A stretch of 64,000 nucleotides of DNA from Anarhynchus alexandrinus (GCA_008711295.1 VUYV01000082.1:1841180-1905179); one strand, 5' to 3'. Counted from the first letter of the stretch, positions 12,691 to 24,083 are shown. Numbers and translations are program-made. The notes: a model not told the origin generated them from the letters alone.

Positions 12691-15600
12691 GCTCCAAGTC
12701 TGACCTAGTAATAAAGCCACATCTGCAGAGGCCAAATGGAGCCTGTTACTGAATTTAAAGGACCTGTACTGCTTTATCAGCATGGAGAATCTGGCCCTTC
12801 CAATGTCAACAGCAAGGCAATGTATAGACAGCTGTATCTCTAAGCATCTGCAAAAGCTGACGTATTTAGCTGCCTGGTATTTTCAGGCTTGGTTTCAGCA
12901 GTCAGCTAACCTGCAAATGACTTTCACAGAGCATAAAAGCACACTTGAATATCCCCATCTTTTACATAGAAAATAGCTCAGGAAACTCAGACAGAGTCTT
13001 ATTTCCCCAGAGACTCTAGAGCCACGTTTGTAAAGCCAATGTTACACTTCCAACACTTTCTAGTCTTATATCTTCCACCCACATTCTTTATTAGACTGTA
13101 ATTCTGAATGCTGTTGTTTGCTATGGGATCTCTAAGCTAAGGTCCCAAGGCAAAGAGAAGTATCAAAGCTACAGTCAGAGAAAGTTTCATCTTGCAAGAG
13201 AAAATGTTAACATACAGTCCTAGATATTTTGTATTTTTTCATAGTTTAAAAAAAAAATAAAATCGAATGACTGATTACTTACAGAAAAAAAATGCACTCT
13301 TCTAGATTTCCTACCGGCAAAAGCCTTGATTAGTTCACAGGAGTCTATTTTGTTAGCAATTTAATTTCATTTCCAGTTGAAATCAAAGCCTGTCCTTCAG
13401 TCTCTACTGGCCCATATCTGACCTCATGTCATTGTATTTTGTTTAATCTGATGAGTTTCAGCTTTGAAAAATCTGGTTTCAGTAGGATTGACACTTCTGA
13501 GCATTGTGTAGATCCTTCCCTTACATAAGAGTTTCATCTGTAAAAAAAACCAGTTCACCTTTCAAGAAGGGAAAATGTGGAGGATGTAAGAGTGAACTGA
13601 TAGGGAGTTTCTTTTTCCTGTCACCAAGTTATCTGGGTCATTTTCGTACCAAAGAAGCTGATATGAGACATCAGAAACTCACAAGCCTATTCTCTCTGAA
13701 ACCATGCTCTCTAATCCTGGACACTTCTTAGCTGTCAGTGGGACAGAGTACAGTAAGAGATTATCAGGCAGATCCATTCCCCATCCCATCTCCAGCAAAG
13801 TTTAAAATACCGTGTAGTTCAAGGTAATGGATCCAGCTCTCAGGTACCATAAGATGTCCCAGCTCAACTAAAAGTTTCTTCCCAAACTTACACCAACTGT
13901 GCACAGCCTTTGTCTTCTCATTCTCATAAATTCTTTGTAGGATAGACTTTGTAGCTCCTTCTATACTCATGATCTTTACTGAGTTTGTTCCACACCTTGG
14001 CCCTGTAGAGATGGTATTTCATGGCTTGTAACAGCTGATTTCTTGAGTCTATCTATAGGCTGACTAATCCAATGGACTCTGCACCAAGTGTCCTTCCAGC
14101 AACCACAACTAGTTAAGGTGGTAGCCAAGGATAGATATCCACATTGTTGTCTCTCTTCCTGGTGTGTATGAACGTACTGTCTATGGAGAAGTCCTGCAGC
14201 TAGCATGGCTGAATAATGTAAACCATTTCTTTCTAACTCAGGTAATATTCTCTGGTTGGGCACTAAAAGTCTTGGCCTTAGCTTTGATTCCACATTATAA
14301 ATAGGAGGTGATGGCTGTCATCATGTGTGCTTACAGACAAGAACTGATGATTGCTGTTTGTATGGTGACCATTGTGATGATGTCTGATCCAGCTGGTCTT
14401 TGGCATTCACTTCAATCCTATCATGGTCCACTTCAGTCATCCCATTTCTATACAGTCTAGTTAATGAATGAGACAGAAGGGTTTATACTGGGCTAAATCA
14501 TTATTTGCTGCATTATGGTGGAATACTAAAATATACTTTCTTTTTTATCTGATGTAGCATCTGAGATTTTAAAATGTAGACAGTTTCTTCCTTGCTTTGC
14601 ATAGTCATGAAATTATATTTCAGTTCATTAATCTAATACATTAAAAAAAAATAAATTGGTCCTTTTTTGCTAATTCAGAAATCTTCCGGGAGATAGGCAG
14701 GTTTGTTCTCCTTTTCCTGAAGGCTTTCTGATTGCTAGAAGGTACATGGGCATACAAAACATGGCAGGACAAGAACCCTGCCAGCATCCCAGATGTTTAT
14801 GTACAGTTGGGACCACAGGAACAAGGATGTGGTCACAGTTTGAGCTTGGATCTCTTGCTCCACTCAGGAAATGTTGGAGGTCAACTGCAGCTTCTCCCAG
14901 GTTTGTGGAGCCAATCTTCTACCCTGGATGGAGGCAGGAGCTCAGCTCAGTGTTCAGGGAGACATACAGGACATCTCAAGGAGGCCTCAAATTTCTGAGA
15001 CCATGACAATGTCAGGGCAAACTTCACTCGTCGGAATCTGCTATATAATTGCCCTGTGCTAGAGAAATATAAATACCATACGTTGTAATGATACAAATAT
15101 AGCAGGAAGATTCATTACTGTATGACAGATCACGATGTGCTTGACAGAGTACCACCTTTGTGCTCAATCTTACCTGTCTGCTGTATCTCCCAGGAGGATA
15201 TGGAGGCCAGCCCCCCACAGAGAGGTGTGAGGCGAAAATCTTCCAGACAAGACACCATTATGAACTTTTAGCTCTACCTTATCTACAGGGGACGTAGTGT
15301 CCTGAGATTCATATTCTCAGCACTGATATTTCCCTTTTAATCCATATAGCAATAAATCCCCCTTACAGCCATCTTTTGGGAAGATTCAAGTAGATGCAAC
15401 GTCGTTATCAGGGCTTCTTAGAAGAGAGCGCCCATTGCTATCCAGCACAAACGTATGAAAATATTTCTCATTTCATATCTCTGCCCCAGTAGTGCCAGCA
15501 AGATTCAACATAAATAACATTTTTCCCTTGGGGCTGAAGCCAGTCCTGCAGTCTAATGAGTAGTACTTTGATAGGCCAGTGAAAAGTCTAATGATACAGA

Positions 15601-17247
15601 TTTAACTGTGTTGGACATCAGCTTTATTAGGCTGTTTCTGAGATATGGGAGTATTGACAGTGTTTATGATAAATGACACTCCTCAGTTATTCTTGCATGA
15701 CTGGTTTCCTTTCAAACTACCTGAAAGGTTTAGAAAAGATGAAATATCCACAACGGAATATATTCATTTACTGGTCCCTAGATACCACGTCCTAGGCACC
15801 TTCCTATCCAGTCAGTGGACAGAATTTTTTATTCCTTATTTTCTGTGTCAACAGAGTCACAATGAAGTTTTGATTACAGAATGAAAAATGTCATGTCCTG
15901 GTTGGCACAGAGCCCAATTTATATTGGCCAAGGTGTTTAGTTACCTTTTTCACTGCTTTAGCCCCCAAAAGGAAAAGGCTATGTTAATGGTTGAACAAAA
16001 GGGAGGAAAAAGTACCAAGCCTCTTTGAGGGACTAAACTCATCTTCTTGGGTTAACTGTTCACATTAGGAAGTGTACGCATCTACTTACATAGAATGAAT
16101 CGGTAGTTGTCATCAGACCATGGAAGACCAAAAGCAGTTATTCAAAAAGATCATTTTCTCAAGCAACATGGTGTCATTGCCAATTACTTTAGGTCACTGA
16201 GTATTAAGTTCATCAGACTCACTAGTGATATGAGAATTTTTATGCTTCTGTCAGGCTGCATTTTTCCAAGCTCAGTAGAAGAAACCCTGTGACTCACAAT
16301 GCTTGGGCCATGGCTTTTGCACTGGTCATTCAATGTCAGCTAGAAGATACTCCATTTGTGCATGAGAGAGGATTCCAGCCTTGGGACAAGGCTGAACTCC
16401 ATGTTCTGCAGATTGACCGCCTTAGACCTCACTTCTGCTGCTCCTTTCTCCAGTTCCTTGCAAGACATCAGCCCTTCAGCATCGTTTCAGAGCAACCTAG
16501 ACCTTATTCTAACTTACACCAACCAGCATACAGAGTTCATGATCTAAAAAAAATACCCTGGTGTAGGAGGGCATTTTCAAAACAGCATAGGAGTGCTGAG
16601 GGAAGTCTTCATGTGGTCACACCACAGTAGGTGAATGAATGGAGCAGTCTAAGAGTCCCCCGGAATTCACAGCACCCAAAGTTCCCCATAAACTGCTCCA
16701 TGGGTTTTGTGGGCTTGTAGTCCTTAAGGTTAAGCTTGTTTAGAAAGTCCCCACACCACAACAGTGCAGTCAGAATACCGTTACTTGTCTTTGTAAGGGA
16801 ATTTTTGTAATACCACCGTCGCACTGCAGTGAAACTGCTGGCTCTCCCTAAATACTGCTGAACAAATGGTATGGGAAGAGAGTGGCAGTCAGTCAGTCTG
16901 GAATGGTTGACTTCCCTCCACAACGTTCACGCATTTTGGGTACTCTTTGATCTTGCAGGCATACAGCAGGAGTAAATTCATCAAAATTGATAGTGACAAT
17001 GAAATAAGATAATACCTCAGAGCTTAAGGAAAGCTTAGGAAGACCAGTGTGACAGGAAAAGATAGGGATGGAAAATTTATGAGCTGAAAGAAAGATGGTG
17101 ATTCGTTACAGGCATGAGAATAGCACCAAGACAAAATGGAATGTTTACTCTTTCATTCCATTTACATTAAGGGTTTCTTCACAAATAGTTAATAAGCGAT
17201 TATAAATTAGCAACCAATGTGTGCATGTGACAGACAGGAGCAAAAAG

Positions 17248-17260
17248 GGGTCAAAGGTTG
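17248..17260 (+). promoter_or_regulatory. DR1-like nuclear receptor site
   Basis: GGGTCA-A-AGGTTG is close to a direct repeat of AGGTCA half-sites spaced by one base, the type bound by HNF4, PPAR/RXR or RXR dimers. It lies about 330 bp upstream of ISX exon 2, in intronic sequence. HNF4 is a major intestinal factor and ISX is retinoid-responsive in mammals, which makes the site plausible. A 13-bp degenerate match can easily be chance. Confidence 0.3.
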
Positions 17261-17590
17261 GTCCAACACTAATGGACTTTGATGACAAACCCATTGCAGG
17301 GCTACTGTGTTTAAAATACATCGGGTTTTGTATGTCTTGACATGCAGTGCATCAATGGAATTAGCACTTTAAATGGGCACTTTTGACTCAGTCCTTGAAT
17401 GGTAAAGGAGTTCATTCACATTCACTGCTGGGTCAGGAGAGAGTCACCTATGGTAAGTAGTTCTCTAGAAGGTGTTGGGGGGCCATCCCAGCTGCATAGC
17501 AATTTACAGAAACTGATGGATCTCTGAATCTTCTTGTGGCCCCGTGGTCTTTTCCTATAAAATGCAATGCACCTTTCCTTGTTCTCGCAG

Positions 17591-17742
17591 TTGAAAGGAA
17601 AGGAAAACGGAGAATCCGGACAACATTCACAGCTGAGCAGCTCCAGGAACTGGAGAAGATTTTCCAAGTGACTCACTACCCAGATGTCCATATTCGCAAT
17701 CAACTGGCAGCAAAGATAAACCTCCCAGAAGCCAGAGTTCAG
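17591..17742 (+). CDS. ISX: ISX exon 2: homeodomain residues 1-46
   Basis: The acceptor TTGTTCTCGCAG precedes 17591 and the donor CAG/GTACAT follows 17742. The exon begins with two bases of a split codon, then encodes 50 codons: a basic ERKGKRR lead-in followed by [18 protein letters not shown], then HYPDVHIR and NLPEARVQ. Numbering from K1, it contains R5, F8, L16 and F20 and ends at Q46, so helices 1 and 2 and the start of helix 3 are here. The intron between homeodomain residues 46 and 47 is typical of PRD-class genes. The THYPDVHIR and INLPEARVQ strings are closest to vertebrate ISX as I know it. Other paired-like families (ALX, ARX, PRRX) differ in helix 2. No frame damage is seen. The ATG-started open frame at 17536 only reads through the intron. 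Confidence 0.95.
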
Positions 17743-17864
17743 GTACATTGTGTCTCCAAAAGGCTATGATCACTGCACCAATTCTTTATTCAAAGTATGT
17801 TCTTAATAGTTTATGCCTGGGTGACAACACTAATGAAATACATGACCTCTCTGGTGCCTTACAG

Positions 17865-17935
17865 AGGAGGCCAATATCACTGTTCTCTTTTTACAAATAG
17901 GGAAAAAAGTATTTGTCGCCCAGCTGGGACTAACC
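17865..17935 (+). repeat. Possible ancient MIR/L2-like remnant
   Basis: TTTTTACAAATAGGGAAA followed by TTTGTCGCCCAGCTGGGACT resembles the 'ttttacagatggggaaa ... gtcacccagc' core shared by MIR and L2/L3 tails. The match is short and imperfect. Confidence 0.3.
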
Positions 17936-18741
17936 AAATGGGATTAATCAAAGGGATAATAGGAGCTCTAAGCATACTAAATGCCTAGCAAATGGGAGTT
18001 ACAGATGGTTATGAGCAACCTGTTGGACGCTGTAGTGACAGAGCGGCCATTTATGAAAATATTTATTAATCATTTATCAACCTTTTATAGACTAATGTAC
18101 ATCCAATACAAACTGTCATCCACATCCATCTTCTACAGGGTCTCAAAAAAAGTGAAAATAACTGCCCAAATGAAAATACGTTCTTACCGTTCTGTATTTT
18201 GATATCACAGACTATAAATGCCCTGGCTGTAATTTCAGTGCATGGAATCTAATCCAGTTCCCCCCAGCTGTAATGTAGTCTTGCTGACTGAGCTCAAAAT
18301 TGATCCAAATGTTTACTGCATATGAAATCTGCTATATTAACATATACATACCACTGTGTATTGGAATTTGGTGTTGTTTACCCGGCACTGTTGTGATGAT
18401 TTTTGCACAAGGCAGTTTCTATCCTTGTCATAACGCTACAGTGATCAGTGTATTTCTATGCACATATCCCACTTTAACAATCAAAGTTCAACACAGAGCA
18501 GTTTATTGACTATGACATGCCTGGGACTATCGACTAACCATGATGATATTGCTTCACAGTTAGGTGACAGGGAAAATTGGAACAGTATAGCCATAATATG
18601 CCCATTAGCGATATCAGTGCACCCACAATGCATTCCCAATGGTATAAAGCACAAGCTGGGCTACTAGTCAGTGTTCCCAACAGAACAGCAAATCACATGC
18701 AAGTACAGGACAATTTTCTGTTGAAAAAATCATTTATAATC

Positions 18742-18780
18742 GGGGGGGGGGGGGAANGGGGGGGGGAATGGGGGATGGGG
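18742..18780 (+). repeat. G-rich tract with an undetermined base
   Basis: Runs of 13 and 9 G, then 5 and 4 G, are broken by short A/T interruptions, with an N at 18757. It could form a G-quadruplex. The N marks uncertain sequencing, so the tract length here is unreliable. Confidence 0.85.
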
Positions 18781-19222
18781 TGTTTATCATGGGAAACATC
18801 AGCCTGAGATGTACACGAAGGAAGTAAAAAGCCCCTTGTGTATGAATTGCAGATGGCAAATTCCCAATTCAAAGTGTTACACATGACACAGGAAATTCTG
18901 CATTTCACCTCATCTTGGCTGATAAAGGGAAACCGGCCACAGAACTAAAAATTAGAAGTAACTATGGTACAAGTTACAAGTTGTTATAATTGTGATTGAT
19001 TGCATTTGTCAAATACAAACAAAATAGAGTGCAGAGAATTTGTGTATGCTCTTGGTACAGTGAAATAATAGTTTTGACAAAGCTCTTTAGTAGTACAAGT
19101 CAAATGGCCTCAGAGATAATTCAACCAGGGGAAAAAAAAGTGAACAACCCTTGGGTAACCAAGTGAAACATTTCATAACTGTGCAAAAACCTTGTGTCCT
19201 CCAATCAAGAAACAAAGCTATG

Positions 19223-19356
19223 ATTCAAGGCCAGGCTGGACGTGGCCTTGGGCAACCTGGTCTAGTGAGAGGTGTCCCTGCCTATGGCAGGGGGGTTGGA
19301 ACTCTATGATCTTCAAGGTCCTTTCCAACCAAAACCATTCTATGATTCTATGATTC
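19223..19356 (+). mobile_element. CR1 LINE 3' terminal fragment, sense
   Basis: It starts with TTCAAGGCCAGGCTGGACG and continues through GCAACCTGGTCTAGTGAGAGG, TGTCCCTGCC.ATGGCAGGGG, GGTTGGAACTCTATGATCTT and CCTTTCCAACC. It ends in CATTCTATGATTCTATGATTC, the 8-bp tandem 3' end diagnostic of CR1. About 130 bp remain. Confidence 0.95.
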
Positions 19357-19589
19357 CTGTGAAACAGTTTAAGTGGATAGATGGAATTATATCCCTGCAG
19401 GTATGCATGCCTACATGCAATACAAAATGAAGAATGTAGGATGAGTAAACATTAGAAACAATAAATTATAAAAAAAAAAGAATAAGTAAAGCAGAAGGAT
19501 ACAAGCCAAAGCTTTGGTGAGAAAAATTAAGGATCATCAGAAACTCAATAAAAGTCCATTAAGAATGAACCAAAAAAGTGAACAATTTT

Positions 19590-20398
19590 ATTGACCTGTT
19601 ACTTTATAGAAACATTGGGACTGTCAAGGATAATGCAGAAATGGCAGAGATGTTCAGTCATAATTTCTGCTCTATCCTTGGAAATATGTCAGGTCAGGTG
19701 GTAGTATCACATGATGATGATGAAACACTTTCCATAACGACAATGTTGAACAGCAGCTGCTACAGACAGATATATTTAAATCCAGACATCTGGGTGACTT
19801 ACCTCCAGTAGTTCTTAAAAAGCTGCTTGAGAAGCACTTTGGGTTATCAGTGTTGATATTTAATCAGTCCTGGAGCATAAGAGAAGTTCCAGGGGCCTTG
19901 AAGAAAGTTCATATTGTGTCAGTATTTAAAGGGTAAACAGGATGACCAGATAATGACTGGCCTGTCAGCCAAACATCGATTTTTGGCAAAAGAGTGATAA
20001 AGCTGATACGAGTCTCTGTTAATGAAGAATTAAAGAAAATGTAATATATTTAATGCTTATCAACACTGGTTTAAGGAAAATAGATGTTGTCAAACTCATC
20101 TTTTTATAATGAGATTATTGGTGACAGTTTTAAACTGGAAGAGGATAGATGTAGATCGGTTATAAAGAAGAAATTCTTTACAACGAGGGTGGCAAGACAC
20201 TGGAACAGATTGCCCAGGGAAGTTGTGGATGTCCCATCAATGGAAGTGTTTAAGGTCAGGTTGGACAGCTTTGAGCAACCTGATCTAGTGGAAGATGTCC
20301 CTGCCCATGGCAGGGATGTTGGACTAGATGAATATTAAAGGTCCTGTCCAACCCAAACCATGATTCTATGGTTCTATCATTCTATGGTTCTATGTATT
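19590..20398 (+). mobile_element. CR1 LINE, degenerate ORF2 (reverse transcriptase) joined to its 3' end
   Basis: The 5' half still reads as CR1 ORF2 leading into reverse transcriptase. A region with AEMFSHNFCSIL lies around 19640-19675, then LPPVVLKKLL, then a stretch with SWSIREVPGALKKVH. After two stops near 19934-19945 comes PDNDWPVSQTS, the counterpart of the NYRPVSLTS block. Around 20060-20115 a segment matches the 'HGFRKNRSC..NLISFYNE' block. Then, at about 20125, the sequence jumps to the CR1 tail (WNRLPREVVDVPSMEVFKVRLD, then CTGCCCATGGCAGGGATGTTG and ATTCTATGGTTCTATG). The catalytic palm region of RT is therefore deleted. The element cannot move by itself. Confidence 0.9.
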
Positions 20399-22455
20399 TG
20401 GTTGATAACGGTAATAACACTGATGGCATGTCACTGTAAGGACCGTGACTTGGACCTGCACCCTGCTTGGATTAAAAAACAGAGCAGACCAAGATGGCAT
20501 GTGCTAGTAGACAAAAAGCTAGGTCTGCAACAGCTGTCCAACTGCAAAGGAGGACATTTCAAAGGTGGTCTCTCATAGGAACCATTTACTGACACAAAGG
20601 TGAATTTGAACTACATAATCAGTGAAATCTTTAGTGATAGAAGAATGGTAAGAAGAGTAGGGGACTGGAAAATAATGAAGAGGCTGACTCTTTAGTACAG
20701 CAGGCTCTGGGTCATTGGTCATGTGTCTGCAAAAGAACAACAAAGGGACATGCTTACAGACTAACAAATGGAGGCCATTCCTACAACATGGGGCACGCCA
20801 TCCTCCCTCTGCACTCTGTTTTAGTCCTTGTTTCCTCAGGCAACCTGCTGACCACTGAGAAGGCAAATGAGTCTTTTGTGAAATCTCAGGCAGGATTAAG
20901 GCAGCACTTGTCCCTGGCTTTAGCACTGGTGTGGCTTTCATGAACACACATGGGAATACTTTGCTCTGTCTCAGTGCCATATCTCAGGAACACTGGGAAA
21001 ATGGAGGTTAGTAGCGTGCAGAGAATAAATTATATATGTAGCTTGATAACTGTGGAGGAATAGGTTTAAATCCCAGTAAAAGAAATTCAGGGTGGGCATT
21101 GAGAAATCATTCTAGGGGTAAGGGTGTTAGAGAGCTGGTTGGGCAAAAAAGAGCAGTTCGGTCTGTGAACACAGCTTTGCCTTTATTTAAAAAATATATT
21201 CTGGAAGTGAGGACTTTATCCCATGTGCAGACTTTGGAAGAAGCACTTCAGAGCTTGAATTTTGGCTTCAGTCCCCCCCCTCTTCCCTCAATCACTTTAT
21301 TGGTGTTAAAGAGAGGTCATTTTTATGGTGCTGTTTCACCATATAACTCCTGCACGGTAGAAAGGGAATGTAGCAGTTCATACAGACTAAGCAGTTCTCA
21401 AACACATGCAAAGCCAGATAAACAGGACTGTCCTTTCAGTAACCTCAGATACTGCTAACTATCAGCAATATAATAGAGGGCTCCTGACATTCCCATTACT
21501 TCCTGGGCAAGAGATGTGGAAATAATTGAGCTGCTCATTATTGGGTTTAAAATACATACGTATTTACATCCAGCAGCACCTGGTTTTGATCACTAACACC
21601 TTGTGTTCATGTGAATCACTTGCCTAGAAAGAAATGTTTACATTCAAACAGTAAGTTCCTAAGCCAGCTAGAAACTACAATGAAAGGGGGATCCAACTTT
21701 TCACAACAGTGCAGCAAGATGCACTACTGTGGCTGCACAATAAATATTTGTGTACCTCAGCCAGAAGCCAGATAGGTCAAATCAGCTGACAGATGAAAGA
21801 AACTCCCTTGAGAAAATTAGTTGTCTGTTTTCCAGTGCAAGAGAGATTGCAGATAACATACTCAGACTGCTGAGTGATTTAGAAGGTGGCATCTTTTGCA
21901 TAGGTCCCTTACATGAATTTCAAAATGTTACCCGCTAAATATGGGAAGAACCCTGTTACTACATTTCCACTGGTGACACATTTTTATTGCAGTCCAGCAA
22001 AGCATCTAGGTGGGTCTTTTCCCAGTCTATTGACTTCGGAACAGGGTGAAAGAGCTCTGTCATGCAACAAATCACACCTCCTAGGGAAATGCTGTGTGCC
22101 CTCACTGCTGCAAAGCTTTGACCATGAAAGGGTCTGCTTTCCCAGAAGAGCCCTGGAAGACCTGCTGCACCCCATCCTACTGTCTTTCCTTGAACAGGGA
22201 GATCCTAGTTTTTCTGTGAGCTGTGAGAGAAAAGACACTGTCTTGATAATGTAGAGTTCCCACATGTTATGCAAAGTGTGAAAGATGCTGCGTTGAACCC
22301 AGTGTTTTCCTTTAGGTTCAGCCTCTGGTTCTGCTGAGCTGGAGGTCAATGTTTTCTGGCACTCACTTAGAGAGTAGTGAAAGTAGTTGGATGTGAGCAG
22401 TTCCTCCTTCATCTCCTGTTCATTTCTGTGCCTTTTCTTTCTTGCCTGTATCCAG

Positions 22456-22572
22456 ATCTGGTTTCAGAACCAGAGAGCAAAGTGGAGGAAACATGAAAAA
22501 TTTGGCAACTTTGGTGGCCTTCAGCATCTGACAGAAGTTGACTTCATTCCTGCTCCCAAGTCAGATATCACA
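22456..22572 (+). CDS. ISX: ISX exon 3: homeodomain recognition helix and linker
   Basis: Thirty-nine complete codons between TATCCAG and ACA/GTGAGT, phase 0 at both ends. It opens with IWFQNQRAKWRKHEK, homeodomain residues 47 onward, including the invariant W48, F49, N51 and R53. Q50 places it in the Q50 paired-like group, predicting TAAT-containing targets. Q52 (QNQRAKW, where most homeodomains have QNRR) is shared with mammalian ISX as I know it. The following linker FGNFGGLQHLTE parallels the IGNLGAPQQLSE stretch of human ISX, which strongly supports orthology. The frame joins exon 2 directly and continues into exon 4 without a shift. Confidence 0.96.
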
Positions 22573-23252
22573 GTGAGTATTGGAAGCTATGTATAAAGCC
22601 ATTGAGGGAGAGGTAGCTATCCTTCACCTCTTCACATGGGACTATGCCAGAGAAGGAGGACTGGAAAAGGCAAAATTGGCAATATGATGAAGATAAATCC
22701 CAGCAAATATGGTCAAATAACACATTTTTTAGGAATAAGTATTTCGCCATTCGTCATTAAATGAAACCTGTTTTGTAAATATGACACGAGAATGTCTCTT
22801 GCAGGATGATCCTTCCCCATTTTACTGTAAATCATGCTTTGGATCAAAATATCTTTACCATCAGAAATTTCCTGAACAGGAAGAAATATGATATTTGCAG
22901 CCATAAAGCCATGCTTCTTTATAGACAGTCAGTATCTCTTTACAATGTCCAGCCTTGTTAGGCTGGCCAGAGCTTTTTGCCCTTGATCCATGTCCTTGCT
23001 AAGTCTAGGACAGTTAATATTATCTAGGCTGGCACACAGGCTCTTCCCTGTCAGGAGTTTTTCCATGGCTAAAACAAAGGATATTTCATGTTGCTCCCTG
23101 GGTGACAGCACATCACCAGGTTTTAGGGAGTCTATTCTAAACTTTCCTTCTTAATTACTGAGCACCAGGGAAACAAATATAGTTGATCGTAAATTGTATC
23201 TAACTAAAAGTCTGTATTGATTCACCTGAGACTTCATTTTTATTCTTGAAAG
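22573..23252 (+). other. ISX: ISX intron 3 (680 bp)
   Basis: It begins GTGAGTATTG and ends TTTTATTCTTGAAAG. The pyrimidine tract before the acceptor is only moderate. No repeat or coding signal is seen within it. Confidence 0.88.
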
Positions 23253-23489
23253 GCTCCTACCTTGATGCCAAGAAAGCTCACTGCTACGATCCCTGCCGTG
23301 GGATACTACTCACCGCTGCAAGGGCAGCTGACAACTGCCTGGCTGCCCAGCACGCTCTCCTTCATCCCTCACGGCTTGGAGCTGCTGCCCTTCCCAAAAC
23401 CGTACTTGCTCTTCAACGTCCTCCCCCCTTATGGCACACCACTACCCCACAAGTTGGAAAGGAGCAGTATCTGCGCCAGCTCCACATAG
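23253..23489 (+). CDS. ISX: ISX exon 4: C-terminal region and stop
   Basis: Seventy-eight codons and TAG. The tail is rich in proline and leucine with conserved aromatic residues (QGQLTTAWLP, NVLPPYGTPLPH) and ends ERSSICASST. Human ISX has the comparable sequences QDQLASAWFP in the middle of its tail and GSICATST at its end, so the order and terminus match an ISX orthologue. No OAR domain is present, as expected for ISX. The exon starts directly after CTTGAAAG in phase 0. A second, unrelated open frame (23246-23923, + strand) overlaps this exon in another frame and runs 430 bp past the stop; I treat it as chance. Confidence 0.94.
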   Translation, partial: APTLMPRKLTATIPAVGYYSPLQGQLTTAWLPSTLSFIPHGLELLPFPKPYLLFNVLPPYGTPLPHKLERSSICASST

Positions 23490-24077
23490 AGGAGGATATG
23501 TGGGAGTGGGGGACTTTGGGGCATGGTTTTCTCACCCATGACTATTTTGGGGGTGTGCAGTTACTCTCCTTGAACAAGCCTGCCAGGACGATGGGTGGCC
23601 TGTGGTGCAAGGTCAGCTTGCTGCAGGAGTGCGACCATGAGTTGCCGCAGCCTAGCGAACATGGGCGAGAGCCACCATGGACTGGGAAGGAGCTCACCAT
23701 CTTCCTGAGGAGCAGCATACTCTGTAGAAACCCAACCACTCAACCGAGAGCCTCTCCCTGGGAGGCCACCAAGAGGCCCTCCAAAAGGACTGGGGTTTTA
23801 CTCATCCCTGAGACAAAGCCGGATGGACCTATTGTGTTACTGGCTTGGAGTAGGCAAGATGCCTGCGATGAGGTGTGCGTAGTCCCAAGGTCCAACAATA
23901 CAGGCTTTCCTGAACAGCTTTAGGTTGCTTTCCTCATACATTCTGGTCCTCATGTGCTGACGGGTGCAAAGAACATGTTTAGGTCAAAAATCAAACTTTC
24001 AAGATACTTTTTTTTTTTTCCAAGTAGTCAGTGAGGGAGGGAGGTGGGTTCAATTTGCTGTCTGTGGTTTTGACTTG
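23490..24077 (+). other. ISX: ISX 3' untranslated region (predicted)
   Basis: Sequence from the stop codon to the first AATAAA hexamer. It includes a T-run at about 24009-24020. No repeat is recognisable. The true 3' end is unknown. Confidence 0.6.
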
Positions 24078-24083
24078 AATAAA
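24078..24083 (+). terminator. ISX: Candidate ISX polyadenylation signal AATAAA
   Basis: This is the only canonical hexamer I find in the 600 bp after the ISX stop. It sits at the exact 5' edge of a CR1 element, so cleavage 10-30 nt downstream would fall within the CR1 sequence. Confidence 0.55.

Larger units (their letters stand above)
5164..17590 (+). other. ISX: Proposed intron 1 of ISX (12.4 kb)
   Basis: The intron has a GTGAGT donor at 5164 (if exon 1 is correct) and a firm acceptor, TTGTTCTCGCAG, ending at 17590. It holds a long hairpin (5442-5533), short tandem repeats, an antisense CR1 3' end (12410-12690) and a DR1-like nuclear receptor half-site pair (17248-17260). I see no further coding exon. 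Open frames such as those at 7507-7827, 13976-14293 and 16289-16630 have no family signature and are treated as chance. Confidence 0.45.
17743..22455 (+). other. ISX: ISX intron 2 (4.7 kb)
   Basis: This intron has a GTACAT donor and a strong acceptor: a long pyrimidine tract (CTTTTCTTTCTTGCC) ending TATCCAG at 22455. It interrupts the homeodomain between residues 46 and 47. Inside are a possible MIR-like remnant near 17865-17935, a G-tract with one undetermined base (18742-18780) and two CR1 fragments. The remaining sequence shows no gene. Confidence 0.9.
4998..24083 (+). other. ISX: ISX gene locus (proposed start codon to polyA signal)
   Basis: This is the span of the one recognisable gene. 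It has four proposed coding exons (4998-5163, 17591-17742, 22456-22572, 23253-23489) and a 3' UTR of roughly 0.6 kb. Exons 2 to 4 are firm; exon 1 is a proposal. Coding lengths of 166+152+117+237 nt sum to 672, which is 223 codons plus stop, close to the roughly 245 residues of human ISX. ISX is a nuclear PRD-class transcription factor of the intestinal epithelium. In mouse and human it is induced by retinoic acid and represses SCARB1 and BCO1, so it limits carotenoid uptake and conversion to vitamin A. Applying that role to this bird is inference. Confidence 0.75.

Noticed and set aside
17422..17748. 108-codon frame on the - strand over ISX exon 2
   Set aside because: It is the antisense shadow of the homeobox exon.
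20573..20980. 135-codon frame on the - strand in ISX intron 2
   Set aside because: No domain, no splice or promoter support, and composition like neighbouring intron.
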